Below, one piece after another: positions 1 to 7,330 of a DNA stretch of 64,000 nt; position 1 is the stretch's first letter; the number at the start of each line of letters is the position of its first letter. The stretch comes from CBDCVO01 sp965223085 (GTDB lineage: Bacteria > Pseudomonadota > Gammaproteobacteria > Ga0077536): the NCBI GenBank assembly GCA_965223085.1, contig OZ244981.1:1550001-1614000 (forward strand). The letters are read 5' to 3'. A program made the translations under genes and the position numbers. The notes under the pieces are model-generated. The model was not told the origin of the DNA, searched no databases, and saw nothing but the letters and a program-made list of their open reading frames with translations.

Positions 1-31
1 GCAGCGAGCGCCTCTCGCAATACCCGGGCTA
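1..31 (+). repeat. Dispersed core repeat, copy at rpmE 3' end
   Basis: Copy of the window's main dispersed repeat, whose core is GTGCAATATCCGGGCTAG preceded by GCAGCGAGCGCC. Here it reads GCAATACCCGGGCTA. On the opposite strand its CTA supplies the TAG stop codon of rpmE. The left part may extend beyond the window edge. Confidence 0.75.
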
Positions 32-247
32 ATCGGCTTTGTCTTGGATCCCGTATTTGCGTCGGAATTTGTCCACCCGGCCAGCCGTGTCGACAATTTT
101 TTGCTGCCCGGTATAGAACGGGTGGCAAGCCGAGCACACGTCTAAGGTGAGCTGTTCGTCGGCGAGCGTCGAACGGGTTGTGAAACTATTGCCGCAACTG
201 CATACGACTTTCAGATCTTTGTAGCTCGGGTGAATGTCCGCTTTCAT
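29..247 (-). CDS. rpmE: 50S ribosomal protein L31 (zinc-binding form)
   Basis: A 72-residue ribosomal protein of the large subunit. It begins MKADIHPSYKDLKVVCSCG, the standard L31 start, and carries the four zinc-ligand cysteines C16, C18, C38 and C41 with the conserved HPFYTGQQK segment after the last one. It is therefore the C+ (zinc) form rather than the zinc-free paralogue used during zinc starvation. The start ATG is unambiguous. The TAG stop lies inside a dispersed intergenic repeat, so the last few residues (KAD) may have been reshaped by that repeat. It appears to be a single-gene unit on the minus strand. Confidence 0.97.
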   Translation of the reverse strand: MKADIHPSYKDLKVVCSCGNSFTTRSTLADEQLTLDVCSACHPFYTGQQKIVDTAGRVDKFRRKYGIQDKAD

Positions 248-319
248 CGCTTCTCCAGCCGTCAGGCGCGGGCCATGGGAGGCGCAGGATTCTAGGCCCC
301 GACACCCCCTATTGCAAGC

Positions 320-376
320 ACCAGCCGGAATATTGCACGACGCGCGCTACGTCGGCCTAAATCCGAGACACTGCTA
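320..376 (-). repeat. Joined repeat remnants between rpmE and the DUF3135 gene
   Basis: Read on the minus strand, 376 to 353 begins CTAGCAGTGTCTCGG and continues ATTTAGGCCG. This matches the terminal inverted repeat and following bases of the 171-bp element at 2496 with a few substitutions. It is followed at 351-320 by TCGTGCAATATTCCGGCTGG, a diverged copy of the core repeat. The TAG stop of the DUF3135 gene is formed by the first bases of the element. Confidence 0.6.
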
Positions 377-724
377 GTCGCGTTTGAACGGAAGCACCGC
401 GGCACTGGTTTTGCGTTGGTCGCAAATTGCGCGCCGACCGCTTAGTTGTTCGAGATTATCGAGCAGGCCGTTCTCACCGAGTACCTTTTCCCACATCATG
501 CCGGCGATGTGATCGGCGGCTTGCAACGCGTTTGGTGCACGTTCTCGCACGTGATCGATTTGCCATTGCAATCCGCGCAAACGTTGTTGTCGATCGAGCG
601 GCATCGATTCGATTAACGCATCGATCATCTGCTGTCGCGCGAGCTCGAAGTTATGCGGTTTATCGAGCGCTAATTTTGCCCAGTGGTCGAAATCGAATTT
701 ATCATCAATGTTGTTATTGCTCAT
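374..724 (-). CDS. DUF3135 family protein
   Basis: A small acidic cytosolic protein of 116 residues that I recognise as DUF3135, a gammaproteobacterial family of unknown function. The signature is the FDFDHWAKLALDKPHNFELA start followed by the RLRGLQWQIDHVR segment and a conserved MMWEKV. No transmembrane segment or signal peptide is visible. A longer reading from a GTG at 766 exists, but that codon directly touches an AGGAGG with no spacing; the ATG at 724 fits the family N-terminus better. The AGGAGG at 767-772 is instead well spaced from an out-of-frame ATG at 755 that opens a two-codon frame (ATG GGC TGA), which could influence translation. The stop codon comes from a repeat remnant. Confidence 0.8.
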   Translation of the reverse strand: MSNNNIDDKFDFDHWAKLALDKPHNFELARQQMIDALIESMPLDRQQRLRGLQWQIDHVRERAPNALQAADHIAGMMWEKVLGENGLLDNLEQLSGRRAICDQRKTSAAVLPFKRD

Positions 725-736
725 GAGACATGTCTC
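725..736. promoter_or_regulatory. 12-bp perfect palindrome at the DUF3135 start
   Basis: GAGACATGTCTC, a perfect 12-bp palindrome lying immediately before the ATG of the DUF3135 gene. It could be an operator or an mRNA hairpin masking initiation. Nothing identifies a binding protein. Confidence 0.35.
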
Positions 737-828
737 GCTACGAAGTTCAGCCCATGGTGCAAGCACCTCCTGTTAGGATAAAGAGGTCAAGTGTAAGAAT
801 CTTGTGAGGCACGCCGCGATGTGACCGA

Positions 829-1620
829 CTAGTCATTCGCAAAATGGGCTATCACCGGAGCGTGATCTGAGGGCCGTTGCCAGGCTCGGGGTTCACGATC
901 GATTTCGCAACGGTGCGCCCGCGTCGCGAGCGCCGCGCTGGCCAGGATGAGATCGATGCGCAGGCCATGGTCGCGCCGAAAGGCACCCGCACGATAATCC
1001 CACCACGAATAGTGACCATTCACTTCCACGAAATTCCTGAAAATATCTACGAATCCAGTTGCCATGATCTTCTGCAAGCTACCGCGCTCGGGTTCGCTGC
1101 ACAGGATTTTTCCGCGCCATTTGTCAGCGTCGTGCACATCGCGATCGTCTGGGGCGATATTAAAGTCTCCGACCACGACCACCCGGCCGTATTGGGCGAT
1201 CAAAGCGGGCAGCCAGTCCGTCAGCGCTTGCAGCCAGGTAAGCTTGTAAGCATACTTTTCGGTACCAACCGCGGCGCCATTGGGGACGTAGAGATTTAGC
1301 ACATACCCATGTTGCGTCGCGACACCCAGTATCCGCCGTTGCGGATCCGAAAAACCGGGGATCTCAGTGGCAACCGCTTCGATCGGCTCACGCGAGAGCA
1401 CCGCAACCCCGTTATAGCTCTTCTGTCCCGAGACCGCGGCGCTGTAGCCCACGTCGGTAAAGCTGTCGTGAGGAAAATCAGGGTCCTGGATTTTAGTTTC
1501 CTGCAAAGCAAGGTAATCAGGCCGCTGCGCGTTGAGCCATTTTTCAAGGTGTTCTTGTCGCGCGCGAATGGAATTTACATTCCATGTTGCGACTGAAAAC
1601 GTTGCCGGCGGTGGATTCAC
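829..1620 (-). CDS. xthA: Exodeoxyribonuclease III
   Basis: A 263-residue Mg-dependent AP endonuclease/3'-5' exonuclease of the base-excision repair pathway, family AP endonuclease 1 (EEP fold). Motifs in order: WNVNSIRAR with N14, LQETK with the metal ligand E41, NLYVPNG with Y111, GDFNIAP with D152 and N154, YSWWDYR near 205-210, RIDLIL with D223, and the catalytic SDHAP with D252-H253. Length is normal for ExoIII. Translation starts at a GTG; no ATG fits. The upstream SH3-domain gene ends 12 bp away on the same strand, so the two are probably cotranscribed. Confidence 0.95.
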   Translation of the reverse strand: MNPPPATFSVATWNVNSIRARQEHLEKWLNAQRPDYLALQETKIQDPDFPHDSFTDVGYSAAVSGQKSYNGVAVLSREPIEAVATEIPGFSDPQRRILGVATQHGYVLNLYVPNGAAVGTEKYAYKLTWLQALTDWLPALIAQYGRVVVVGDFNIAPDDRDVHDADKWRGKILCSEPERGSLQKIMATGFVDIFRNFVEVNGHYSWWDYRAGAFRRDHGLRIDLILASAALATRAHRCEIDREPRAWQRPSDHAPVIAHFAND

Positions 1621-1632
1621 CGCGCGCCGCGC

Positions 1633-2448
1633 TTAGACACGAAAGCCACCATGGCGGCGTCGCGCAAGAAAATCCATCAAATACATACCGAGACCAAACG
1701 CGACGAGGAGCACGGCGATAAGGCCGACGAGCATGGGTGTCGGCCAACGTTGCCCACTGCTGGGGCGCATGCGGTTGCCTGGTGTCGTCGGCTCGCGACT
1801 TGAAAGCTGTTTGTTTTTTTGCAGCGCGGCTTCTAATTGACGCTTAAGTTTCAAGTTCGCTTTTTCGAGTTCTGATGTCACGGTACCATCGCCGCTAGTG
1901 GCATGGGCGGCGCTGTCTTGCAACTGCTTGATTGATTTCTCAAGTTCAGTGATGCGCACCTTGTCGGCAGAAAGGTCGCTTTTCAGGCGGGTATTTTCTT
2001 GCAGCAACGCTTCCAGCTCGTCCGCCGCCGCCGTACCGGAGTCATTATTGCTAGACGTAGGCGCGGTGACGCTTGCTTCGAGCGCCGCAAAGCGCCTCTG
2101 CAGTTCTTCGTAACGTGCTTCCAGGGCGCGGAGTTTAATGCTCGCGGGTTCGTCCTTCATGAGATATACGAGGTCTACCCACCCCTCGACGCCGTCCTCA
2201 TCACGTACCTTCGCGAGGCCCCCGTCGCGCGCTAAAATTTCCACCCGACTAGCGGTGGGTACAACCTTTAATATGGTGCTGCTGAGATCTCTTGCTTCGT
2301 GGATCCCCATCAGCAACTTATCAACCACATAAGCTTCTTCCGCACTAGCCACCGCTGTGAAGACTATTAAGATCGCGTACCAGCCGTGCCATACGGCAGG
2401 TCGGGTAAACCAGGATAGGGCGTGAGCATTTCTCCGAGTATTTCTCAT
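1633..2448 (-). CDS. SH3-domain, coiled-coil membrane protein (YgiM/TIGR04211 type)
   Basis: A 271-residue envelope protein. Residues 20-36 form a signal/anchor hydrophobic stretch ending in VASAEEAY. About 42-98 is a bacterial SH3 domain (YVVDKLLMGIHEARD... VEGWVDLVYL). About 100-215 is a long coiled coil rich in Leu, Glu and Lys. Residues 238-260 are a C-terminal transmembrane helix followed by a basic tail RRRHGGFRV. This layout is that of TIGR04211, the family of E. coli YgiM, whose exact function is unknown. It likely sits in the periplasm anchored to the inner membrane. It precedes xthA by 12 bp. Confidence 0.88.
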   Translation of the reverse strand: MRNTRRNAHALSWFTRPAVWHGWYAILIVFTAVASAEEAYVVDKLLMGIHEARDLSSTILKVVPTASRVEILARDGGLAKVRDEDGVEGWVDLVYLMKDEPASIKLRALEARYEELQRRFAALEASVTAPTSSNNDSGTAAADELEALLQENTRLKSDLSADKVRITELEKSIKQLQDSAAHATSGDGTVTSELEKANLKLKRQLEAALQKNKQLSSREPTTPGNRMRPSSGQRWPTPMLVGLIAVLLVAFGLGMYLMDFLARRRHGGFRV

Positions 2449-2495
2449 GGGGCCGTCTTGTACAGGCTGTGCGGTAGCGGATGATTCTACCCTAT

Positions 2496-2666
2496 GCTAG
2501 CAGTCTGTCGGACTTAGGACGACCCTACTGCGGCCGCACTTAAGCGGCTCCTGTTGCCGCGATTTCTCGTTACATAGCACAACTCAGCGCCTCGAAATCG
2601 CAGAAAAATGGCCTCGCTTAACCAAGCCGCCTCGCTACCGGCCCCGAAGTCCGACAGACTGCTAGC
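2496..2666. mobile_element. 171-bp MITE-like element with perfect 20-bp terminal inverted repeats
   Basis: The left end GCTAGCAGTCTGTCGGACTT (2496-2515) is exactly the reverse complement of the right end at 2647-2666. No protein is encoded between them. Related single ends occur at 353-376 and at 43413-43427. The intergenic stretch 2449-2850 contains this element, then a core repeat (2661-2697), then at 2788-2803 the 16-mer GCATCCGCGGTCCTCG, which is also found upstream of hemA on the opposite strand. No gene was seen in the stretch. No matching transposase is present in the window. Confidence 0.75.
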
Positions 2667-2697
2667 CCGGATACTGCACCACGCGCTCGTTCGGCAC
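2661..2697 (-). repeat. Dispersed core repeat copy
   Basis: Minus-strand copy reading GGTGCAGTATCCGGGCTAGC. Its GCTAGC overlaps the right end of the 171-bp inverted-repeat element, so the two repeat types are physically joined. Confidence 0.7.
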
Positions 2698-2850
2698 CGC
2701 GGCCCCGGCTCGCTCAGTGCCACCTTCAGCGTAGCCACAACGACGCTGAGGATTCCAGCCCGGCGCCCAAACGTAGTTGTCTTTCGCTAGCATCCGCGGT
2801 CCTCGCGCCAAGCACGTTCCGTACGAAGCTGCTGCGTCCGCCGGCAGAAC

Positions 2851-3813
2851 TCAGTCAGCCGCCAAGCGCAGTGCTATCGTTGCTAAGATTCCGAGCACGC
2901 CACCAATGCTCAGGACGAGATAGGTGCCGAGCTGCCAACGAATGCGGCGCAATAGATCGGCTTCTAGATGAATAGAGAGGAGAAACGGTTGGTCCCGATT
3001 CGGGGATGCGCACAATACATCGACGGGCGGCGCGGATCGCAAGTGCTCACGTTGGCGGTCGATTGCAGCAGCGGCTGTTTGCCGCACCGCGCGCCACTCC
3101 TGGGCATCGATCTGGCCATCACTATTGGTGTCAAATTTCTCTAGCAGCGTGCGCTGATCGGATTTCCAGCCGCGCAACAGTACACTCATTTCAGCACTAC
3201 GGTCGAAGTGCATGCCCGCCCCGCCGTGCGTGGTGAACCAACCGAGCGCGAGCAAGGGGCTATTGGGAGCGATGATGTCTTCGCGGTAACGGTAGGTGCA
3301 ACCGATGCGATCCAATCCGATCCGACTCTCCCAGCGCTTCGTCTCAGGGATCCGCCCCGGATTGTGCGAACGCCCGAACCAGCGCGTCGAGCTCGTGGGT
3401 GTTACCGTCGCGCCCTCGGGATCGATGACACAGCGGCCGGTCCCATCGTTTAAATGGAATAAGTTATCGCTCGTGTCGCGTTCGATGGTGCGCCATTCGG
3501 AACCACTGCGGCGGCCGTGTAGGCCGGTGCGTTTTTGCTCGATTTCATAGCGATACCAAACACAAGGGCGTAGCGACAAGGGTGCCCGTACGGGATCGCC
3601 ATCGATCAACTCCGCGTGGCCCTGCAACTCTACATATCCTTGTGGCGCTGAGCGCAGAACCGCGGTTGGCGTGTCTTCCAACAGCCGTTTTTGTTTCAGA
3701 AGCGCCAGGGAGCGCCAGCTCGCAAAAACCACCACGCCGATGGCGAGCATTAGCGGGAAAAAAAATTCGCTTCTCGAGGCAGCGGCAATAGCATCCGCCA
3801 ACCAGTTAAACAC
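2851..3813 (-). CDS. GIDE-domain membrane protein with an EF-hand loop
   Basis: A 320-residue inner-membrane protein. Helix one is at about 18-36 and helix two at about 294-316. The middle holds the GIDE/BAM-type domain (PCVWYRYEIEQ near 83-93, then W-rich and GRCVIDPEGA segments), the region shared with the mitochondrial ubiquitin ligase MUL1; the RING finger of that enzyme is absent. An EF-hand-like calcium loop is at D228-N230-D232-Q234-E239 (DTNSDGQIDAQE). GIDE proteins commonly lie beside LemA, as here (15 bp away, same strand). The start is GTG without a clear ribosome binding site. Function unknown; ligase activity is not implied. Confidence 0.82.
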   Translation of the reverse strand: MFNWLADAIAAASRSEFFFPLMLAIGVVVFASWRSLALLKQKRLLEDTPTAVLRSAPQGYVELQGHAELIDGDPVRAPLSLRPCVWYRYEIEQKRTGLHGRRSGSEWRTIERDTSDNLFHLNDGTGRCVIDPEGATVTPTSSTRWFGRSHNPGRIPETKRWESRIGLDRIGCTYRYREDIIAPNSPLLALGWFTTHGGAGMHFDRSAEMSVLLRGWKSDQRTLLEKFDTNSDGQIDAQEWRAVRQTAAAAIDRQREHLRSAPPVDVLCASPNRDQPFLLSIHLEADLLRRIRWQLGTYLVLSIGGVLGILATIALRLAAD

Positions 3814-3828
3814 GGCCAGGCCAAATGT

Positions 3829-4401
3829 TTAGCTAAACAAAGATTTGAGATTAACGTCAGTTGTTTCTTCTTGGGAGAACTCCAATAAGTCGCGAGCGCC
3901 GAAGCCAAACCAGCGCGCGATGATGATATCCGGAAAGTTCTCGATGCGGACGTTGTTCAAGTTGACCGATTCGTTGTAGTACTCACGGCGGTCTGCGATC
4001 GCATTTTCCAGCCCAGTGATGCGTTGCTGTAGGTGTTGAAACTGCTGATCCGCCTTCAGCTCGGGGTAGTTCTCCGCGACCGCAAACAAATTGCCGAGGC
4101 CAGCTCTTAGGACCGATTCGGCGGCCCCCAACTTACCGAGGTCGCCCGCTTCGCGAGCGGCAAAAACAGCAGAACGTGCCGCGGTGACGCCTTCTAATGT
4201 GTCGCGCTCGTGTCGCATGTATTGTTTGCATACTTCCACCAATTTCGGCAATTCCTCGTGGCGTTGTTTGAGCAGCACATCGATGTTCGACCAGGCTTTG
4301 GAGACATTGTGTTTTAACGCCACCAGACCGTTATAAATCGTCACGCCATAAAGCCCGAGTGCAACGAGCAAGGCGAGAACAATCATTGTCGAAATATCCA
4401 T
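3829..4401 (-). CDS. lemA: LemA family protein
   Basis: A 190-residue protein with one N-terminal transmembrane helix (about residues 5-24) followed by a long helical periplasmic or cytosolic domain. The LemA hallmark is present: YNGLVALKHNVSKAWSNIDV, LLKQRHEELPKLVEVCKQYM, the NYPELKA segment, and the C-terminal ARWFGF motif. The start is ATG at 4401 with AGGAGAT six bases upstream; longer readings add unrelated residues. It is translated before the GIDE gene in the same unit. LemA proteins are widespread but their biochemical role is not settled. Confidence 0.93.
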   Translation of the reverse strand: MDISTMIVLALLVALGLYGVTIYNGLVALKHNVSKAWSNIDVLLKQRHEELPKLVEVCKQYMRHERDTLEGVTAARSAVFAAREAGDLGKLGAAESVLRAGLGNLFAVAENYPELKADQQFQHLQQRITGLENAIADRREYYNESVNLNNVRIENFPDIIIARWFGFGARDLLEFSQEETTDVNLKSLFS

Positions 4402-4518
4402 GTTTTCATCTCCTACCGGTTGGGGCGGCGTCGCCGCAGGCGGTTGAATGCGTCGAAAATCTAACAGCGGAGCGCTGCTACCGCAATATCGTGTTAGCGT
4501 CGCATCGGTGTTCGGTCT

Positions 4519-4596
4519 TGAACCTAAAACCCTCAATTGATCGCTGCGAGCTACCGGTCATTGGTGTACCGATGATAACGAGTCTCTCAGCTTCAC
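4519..4596 (+). repeat. Approx. 80-bp diverged intergenic repeat (copy 1)
   Basis: Starts GAACCTAAAACCC and runs through GATCGCTGCGAG to GTACCGATGATAACGAG and CTCAGCTTCAC. A second copy lies at 58003-58084 with the same order of matches and scattered substitutions. It sits in the 242-bp gap between lemA and the JAMM protease gene, which otherwise holds nothing recognised. Confidence 0.7.
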
Positions 4597-4643
4597 GCCT
4601 TGGGTGAACGTCGCTACGACCTCCAGCGCCCGTCGCGCGCGAC

Positions 4644-5072
4644 TCACGGCTGTAGCGCCAGCGTAATCTGTTCGTAATGTCTTGAGTAAATTCTAAAAGC
4701 ACGCACCGTCGCGCGCGTATCAGCCAGTGAGACGATTAGATAAGCAACTCCCGGGTAAGCCGCGTAGCCAAGATCTCGATCAGAGGGCCACGCCGACGTA
4801 TGCGGATGGGAATGGTAGATTCCACACAGTGCCTCGCCACGTTCGCGCATGCCACGCAAAGCGGCGAGTTGCGCGCGCGGAGCCATGAAAAAACTATCGG
4901 CTGGCGTTTCGGCGATGTTATCGACGGGGTAGATCGATGCTGCCATTTCAGCGCTGCCGCCAAAAAGCCCGCAGGTTTCGATCATCGGGCTTGCTTGCGC
5001 ATGCCCCACCATTGCGGCGTACAAATTTTGGGGTAAATGAAATCGCGCTACGATGTTGCTGTCGCGCCGCAT
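4644..5072 (-). CDS. JAMM/MPN-type metalloprotease (M67 family)
   Basis: A 142-residue zinc peptidase of the bacterial JAB1/MPN/Mov34 type. The full JAMM motif is visible: E32 (IETCGLFGG), then HSHPHTSAWPSDRD with H87, H89, S97 and D100. Such enzymes cleave C-terminal peptide bonds, classically removing residues after the diglycine of ubiquitin-like sulfur carriers such as CysO. The gene overlaps the 3' end of the MoeB-type gene by 25 bp, so the two are coupled. The start could be ATG 5072 (preferred) or GTG 5114, giving 14 more residues. No ThiS/MoaD-like substrate is encoded nearby. Confidence 0.88.
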   Translation of the reverse strand: MRRDSNIVARFHLPQNLYAAMVGHAQASPMIETCGLFGGSAEMAASIYPVDNIAETPADSFFMAPRAQLAALRGMRERGEALCGIYHSHPHTSAWPSDRDLGYAAYPGVAYLIVSLADTRATVRAFRIYSRHYEQITLALQP

Positions 5073-5803
5073 ACCGGGCAACTCGGATCGCGTTGGAAGC
5101 GCATGCTGTGCCACTCCATTGATAAGCCGTCAAGCAATAGCAAGCGTCCTTTAAGGTTCGTGCCGATATCCATGAGTACTTTGAGCGTTTCTAAGGCTTG
5201 GATACTACCGACGACGCCGAGCAGGGGTGCGATCACGCCAGTCTGGGTGCACGTTTCGTCGAGATCGGGACCGGCGTGATAGAGGCAACGGTAACATGGG
5301 CTATCACCTTGGCCGGGAAAATACACGCTTACTTGTCCTTCGAAGCGTATCGCGGCGGCGGATACTAAGGCTTTGCGATGGCGATAGCAGGCCTCGTTTA
5401 AGGCAAAGCGAATAGCGAAATTATCCGTGCCGTCGACAACGACGTCCACGCGTGCGACTACGGCGTCCAACGCCGCGCCTTCGAGCGCGTGTGGGATCGT
5501 CTCGACTTCGACGCCCGGGTTCAAGGCGCCCAGCCGAGCGGCTGCCGAGTCTACTTTTGGGTGCCCGAGATCACTGGTCATATGTATGATTTGGCGCTGC
5601 AGATTGGAAAGTTCGACGGCGTCGAAATCCACTAAAATCAACTTGCCAACGCCCGCGGCACCGAGATACAGCGCCGCCGCTGATCCGAGGCCGCCGAGAC
5701 CAATGATGGCGACACTGGCGTCCAATAGTTTTTGCTGACCGAGAATATCGATTTCCGGCAGCAAAATTTGGCGGCTATAACGAAGCAGGATTTCGTCATC
5801 CAT
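5048..5803 (-). CDS. moeB: MoeB/ThiF/HesA-type E1-like adenylyltransferase
   Basis: A 251-residue enzyme that adenylates the C-terminal glycine of a ubiquitin-like sulfur carrier (MoaD or ThiS). Visible features: RYSRQILLPEI at the N-terminus, the nucleotide loop GLGGLG (35-40), VDFD with D59, R70 in NLQRQ, DGTDN at 124-128, and two CxxC zinc pairs, C170/C173 and C242/C245. The length equals E. coli MoeB. The ATG at 5803 matches the family start; upstream in-frame codons add 30 non-conserved residues. moeB following prmC is known from Pseudomonas, but here the next gene is a JAMM protease. Confidence 0.88.
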   Translation of the reverse strand: MDDEILLRYSRQILLPEIDILGQQKLLDASVAIIGLGGLGSAAALYLGAAGVGKLILVDFDAVELSNLQRQIIHMTSDLGHPKVDSAAARLGALNPGVEVETIPHALEGAALDAVVARVDVVVDGTDNFAIRFALNEACYRHRKALVSAAAIRFEGQVSVYFPGQGDSPCYRCLYHAGPDLDETCTQTGVIAPLLGVVGSIQALETLKVLMDIGTNLKGRLLLLDGLSMEWHSMRFQRDPSCPVCGATATS

Positions 5804-5953
5804 GTGGCAAGACCACTGCAAGTAATACCTTGGGTGAACTGAGGTAAATAGTCCGGGTTTGGCGCTGCTGCCACCAACATCCCGAATAGACAATCGGCGC
5901 CGCGTTAAGTTTAGTCATCACCTGGCTCAGCCACGCGCAATCATCTCGGGCGA

Positions 5954-6370
5954 TCACGGTTTCTTGCGCGCCAGGTATTGCCGCCAGTGCAAAGGCCGGT
6001 CATCTCGTCGTCCGTGGCGCCGATGCCGAAAGCGATCGCTATAAATAGTTTCCACGCTATTCGCCCAGTTGGGATTTTCTTCGCCCCGCGCCTCGCGGAA
6101 GTTTGCGTCGCAGTAGGCGTAGAACCCGCGCGCGAGGCGTTGCCCGGGTGTGCAACTCAGCGCCAAGTTGGCATCCCGCAGCGTGCGCTCAATCGCTTCG
6201 AACCCGACCGCGTCCAAATCGTAAGTCACTATCAATCGATCGCCGTCGAAAATCTGTTCGGTGATGCCGTCTAGCCGCCCCAAGCTCGTCCTGCTCGCGG
6301 CTTGCTGCGCTGCGCTAGGGGGGGTGCTCAAACGGATGCGTCGCCGCCGTAGAACGGTCGCGTCGCTCAC
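5954..6370 (-). CDS. Hypothetical protein with possible ferredoxin-like domain
   Basis: A 138-residue protein that starts at a GTG overlapping the prmC stop (GTGA), showing translational coupling. Residues about 10-70 (RRRRIRLSTPPSA ... LDGITEQIFDGDRLIVTYDL) look like one beta-alpha-beta half of a heavy-metal-associated fold, but there is no CxxC metal motif. The C-terminus is basic and Arg/His-rich (SDRFRHRRHGRRDDRP). I do not recognise the family. Position downstream of prmC suggests only cotranscription. About 150 bp with no recognised feature separate it from moeB. Confidence 0.65.
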   Translation of the reverse strand: MSDATVLRRRRIRLSTPPSAAQQAASRTSLGRLDGITEQIFDGDRLIVTYDLDAVGFEAIERTLRDANLALSCTPGQRLARGFYAYCDANFREARGEENPNWANSVETIYSDRFRHRRHGRRDDRPLHWRQYLARKKP

Positions 6371-7209
6371 CGCGCGCCCCCGCTGACGCGTTCCAGCCCC
6401 GCGAGGTCGGACCACGTCTCGATGGCGTCGTACCCTGCTGCCTTGAGCTGTCGACGCACCGCGCGGCCCTGGTCGGCGCCGTGCTCTACTAATAACCAAC
6501 CCTGGGGGCGCAAATGATACCTGGCCGTGTCGATAATCTGTTCAAGATCCGCAAATCCGCGCTGCGCTGAAACGAGCGCTGCTCGCGGTTCGTGGCGGAC
6601 GGCCGCATCCAGGGTGAGATAATCTTCAGCGGCCACATAGGGAGGGTTTGCGACGATTAAATCGTAGTGCGCTGGTGCTAAGCCTGAGAGCCAGTGGAAT
6701 TGCGCAAAATGAATATTCTTAAGGCCCAGTGCGCAGGCGTTAGCGTGGCCAACGGCGAGCGCGGCCCGAGATCGATCGGTCGCCAGCACATTGGCGTACG
6801 GCCGTTCCTGTGCCAACGCGCAGGCAATCGCGCCGCTGCCGGTGCCGAGGTCGGCGATCCAAGTGTGTGATGCATTTGCGCAATGTCGTAATGCGAGCTC
6901 TACAAGTCGCTCCGTTTCCGGTCGCGGGATCAATACGGCTTCGTTGACGAGGAATTTGCACGACCAGAATTCTTGGCGGCCGACGAGATAAGCTACGGGT
7001 CGCCCGGTTTTACGGGTCGTGATTAAATCCGCGAATTGGGCTGTTATGCGCGCGCCGAGCGCTTGATCGCGCTCACGTATCAAGCCGACGCGATCGCTTT
7101 GCAAACACCAGGCGAGCAGGAGTTCCGCGTCTAGCCGCGCACTTGACGTGGGTGCAAGTTGTTGTGCGCCCCACTGCACAGCACTTGCAACGGTCCAGGT
7201 CGGGATCAC
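6367..7209 (-). CDS. prmC: Peptide chain release factor N5-glutamine methyltransferase
   Basis: A 280-residue SAM-dependent methyltransferase that methylates the glutamine of the GGQ motif in RF1 and RF2. The N-terminal helical substrate domain is followed by the Rossmann fold with ADLGTGSGAIACALA and the catalytic NPPY motif (DLIVANPPYVAAED). The preferred start is GTG at 7209 with an AAGG about seven bases upstream; an upstream reading to 7278 adds an Arg-rich non-conserved stretch. It lies downstream of prfA, its substrate gene, the classic hemA-prfA-prmC arrangement, and its stop overlaps the next gene. Confidence 0.95.
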   Translation of the reverse strand: MIPTWTVASAVQWGAQQLAPTSSARLDAELLLAWCLQSDRVGLIRERDQALGARITAQFADLITTRKTGRPVAYLVGRQEFWSCKFLVNEAVLIPRPETERLVELALRHCANASHTWIADLGTGSGAIACALAQERPYANVLATDRSRAALAVGHANACALGLKNIHFAQFHWLSGLAPAHYDLIVANPPYVAAEDYLTLDAAVRHEPRAALVSAQRGFADLEQIIDTARYHLRPQGWLLVEHGADQGRAVRRQLKAAGYDAIETWSDLAGLERVSGGAR

Positions 7210-7330
7210 CGGGCGACCTTGTCGCGATCGTGCCTGTCGTTCCCCCGATAACGCTTGGGATCGCCCTCGTCGAGACAAGCGACGTCCGGGTAGAGCATTG
7301 CACCTAAGCTTAGCGTGATCATGCGCCTCC

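Noticed and set aside
4644..5803. Antiphage ubiquitin-like conjugation system (Bil/CBASS type) from the E1-JAMM pair
   Set aside because: No E2-like protein, no ubiquitin-like protein and no cyclase or effector is nearby; position after prmC fits an ordinary moeB.
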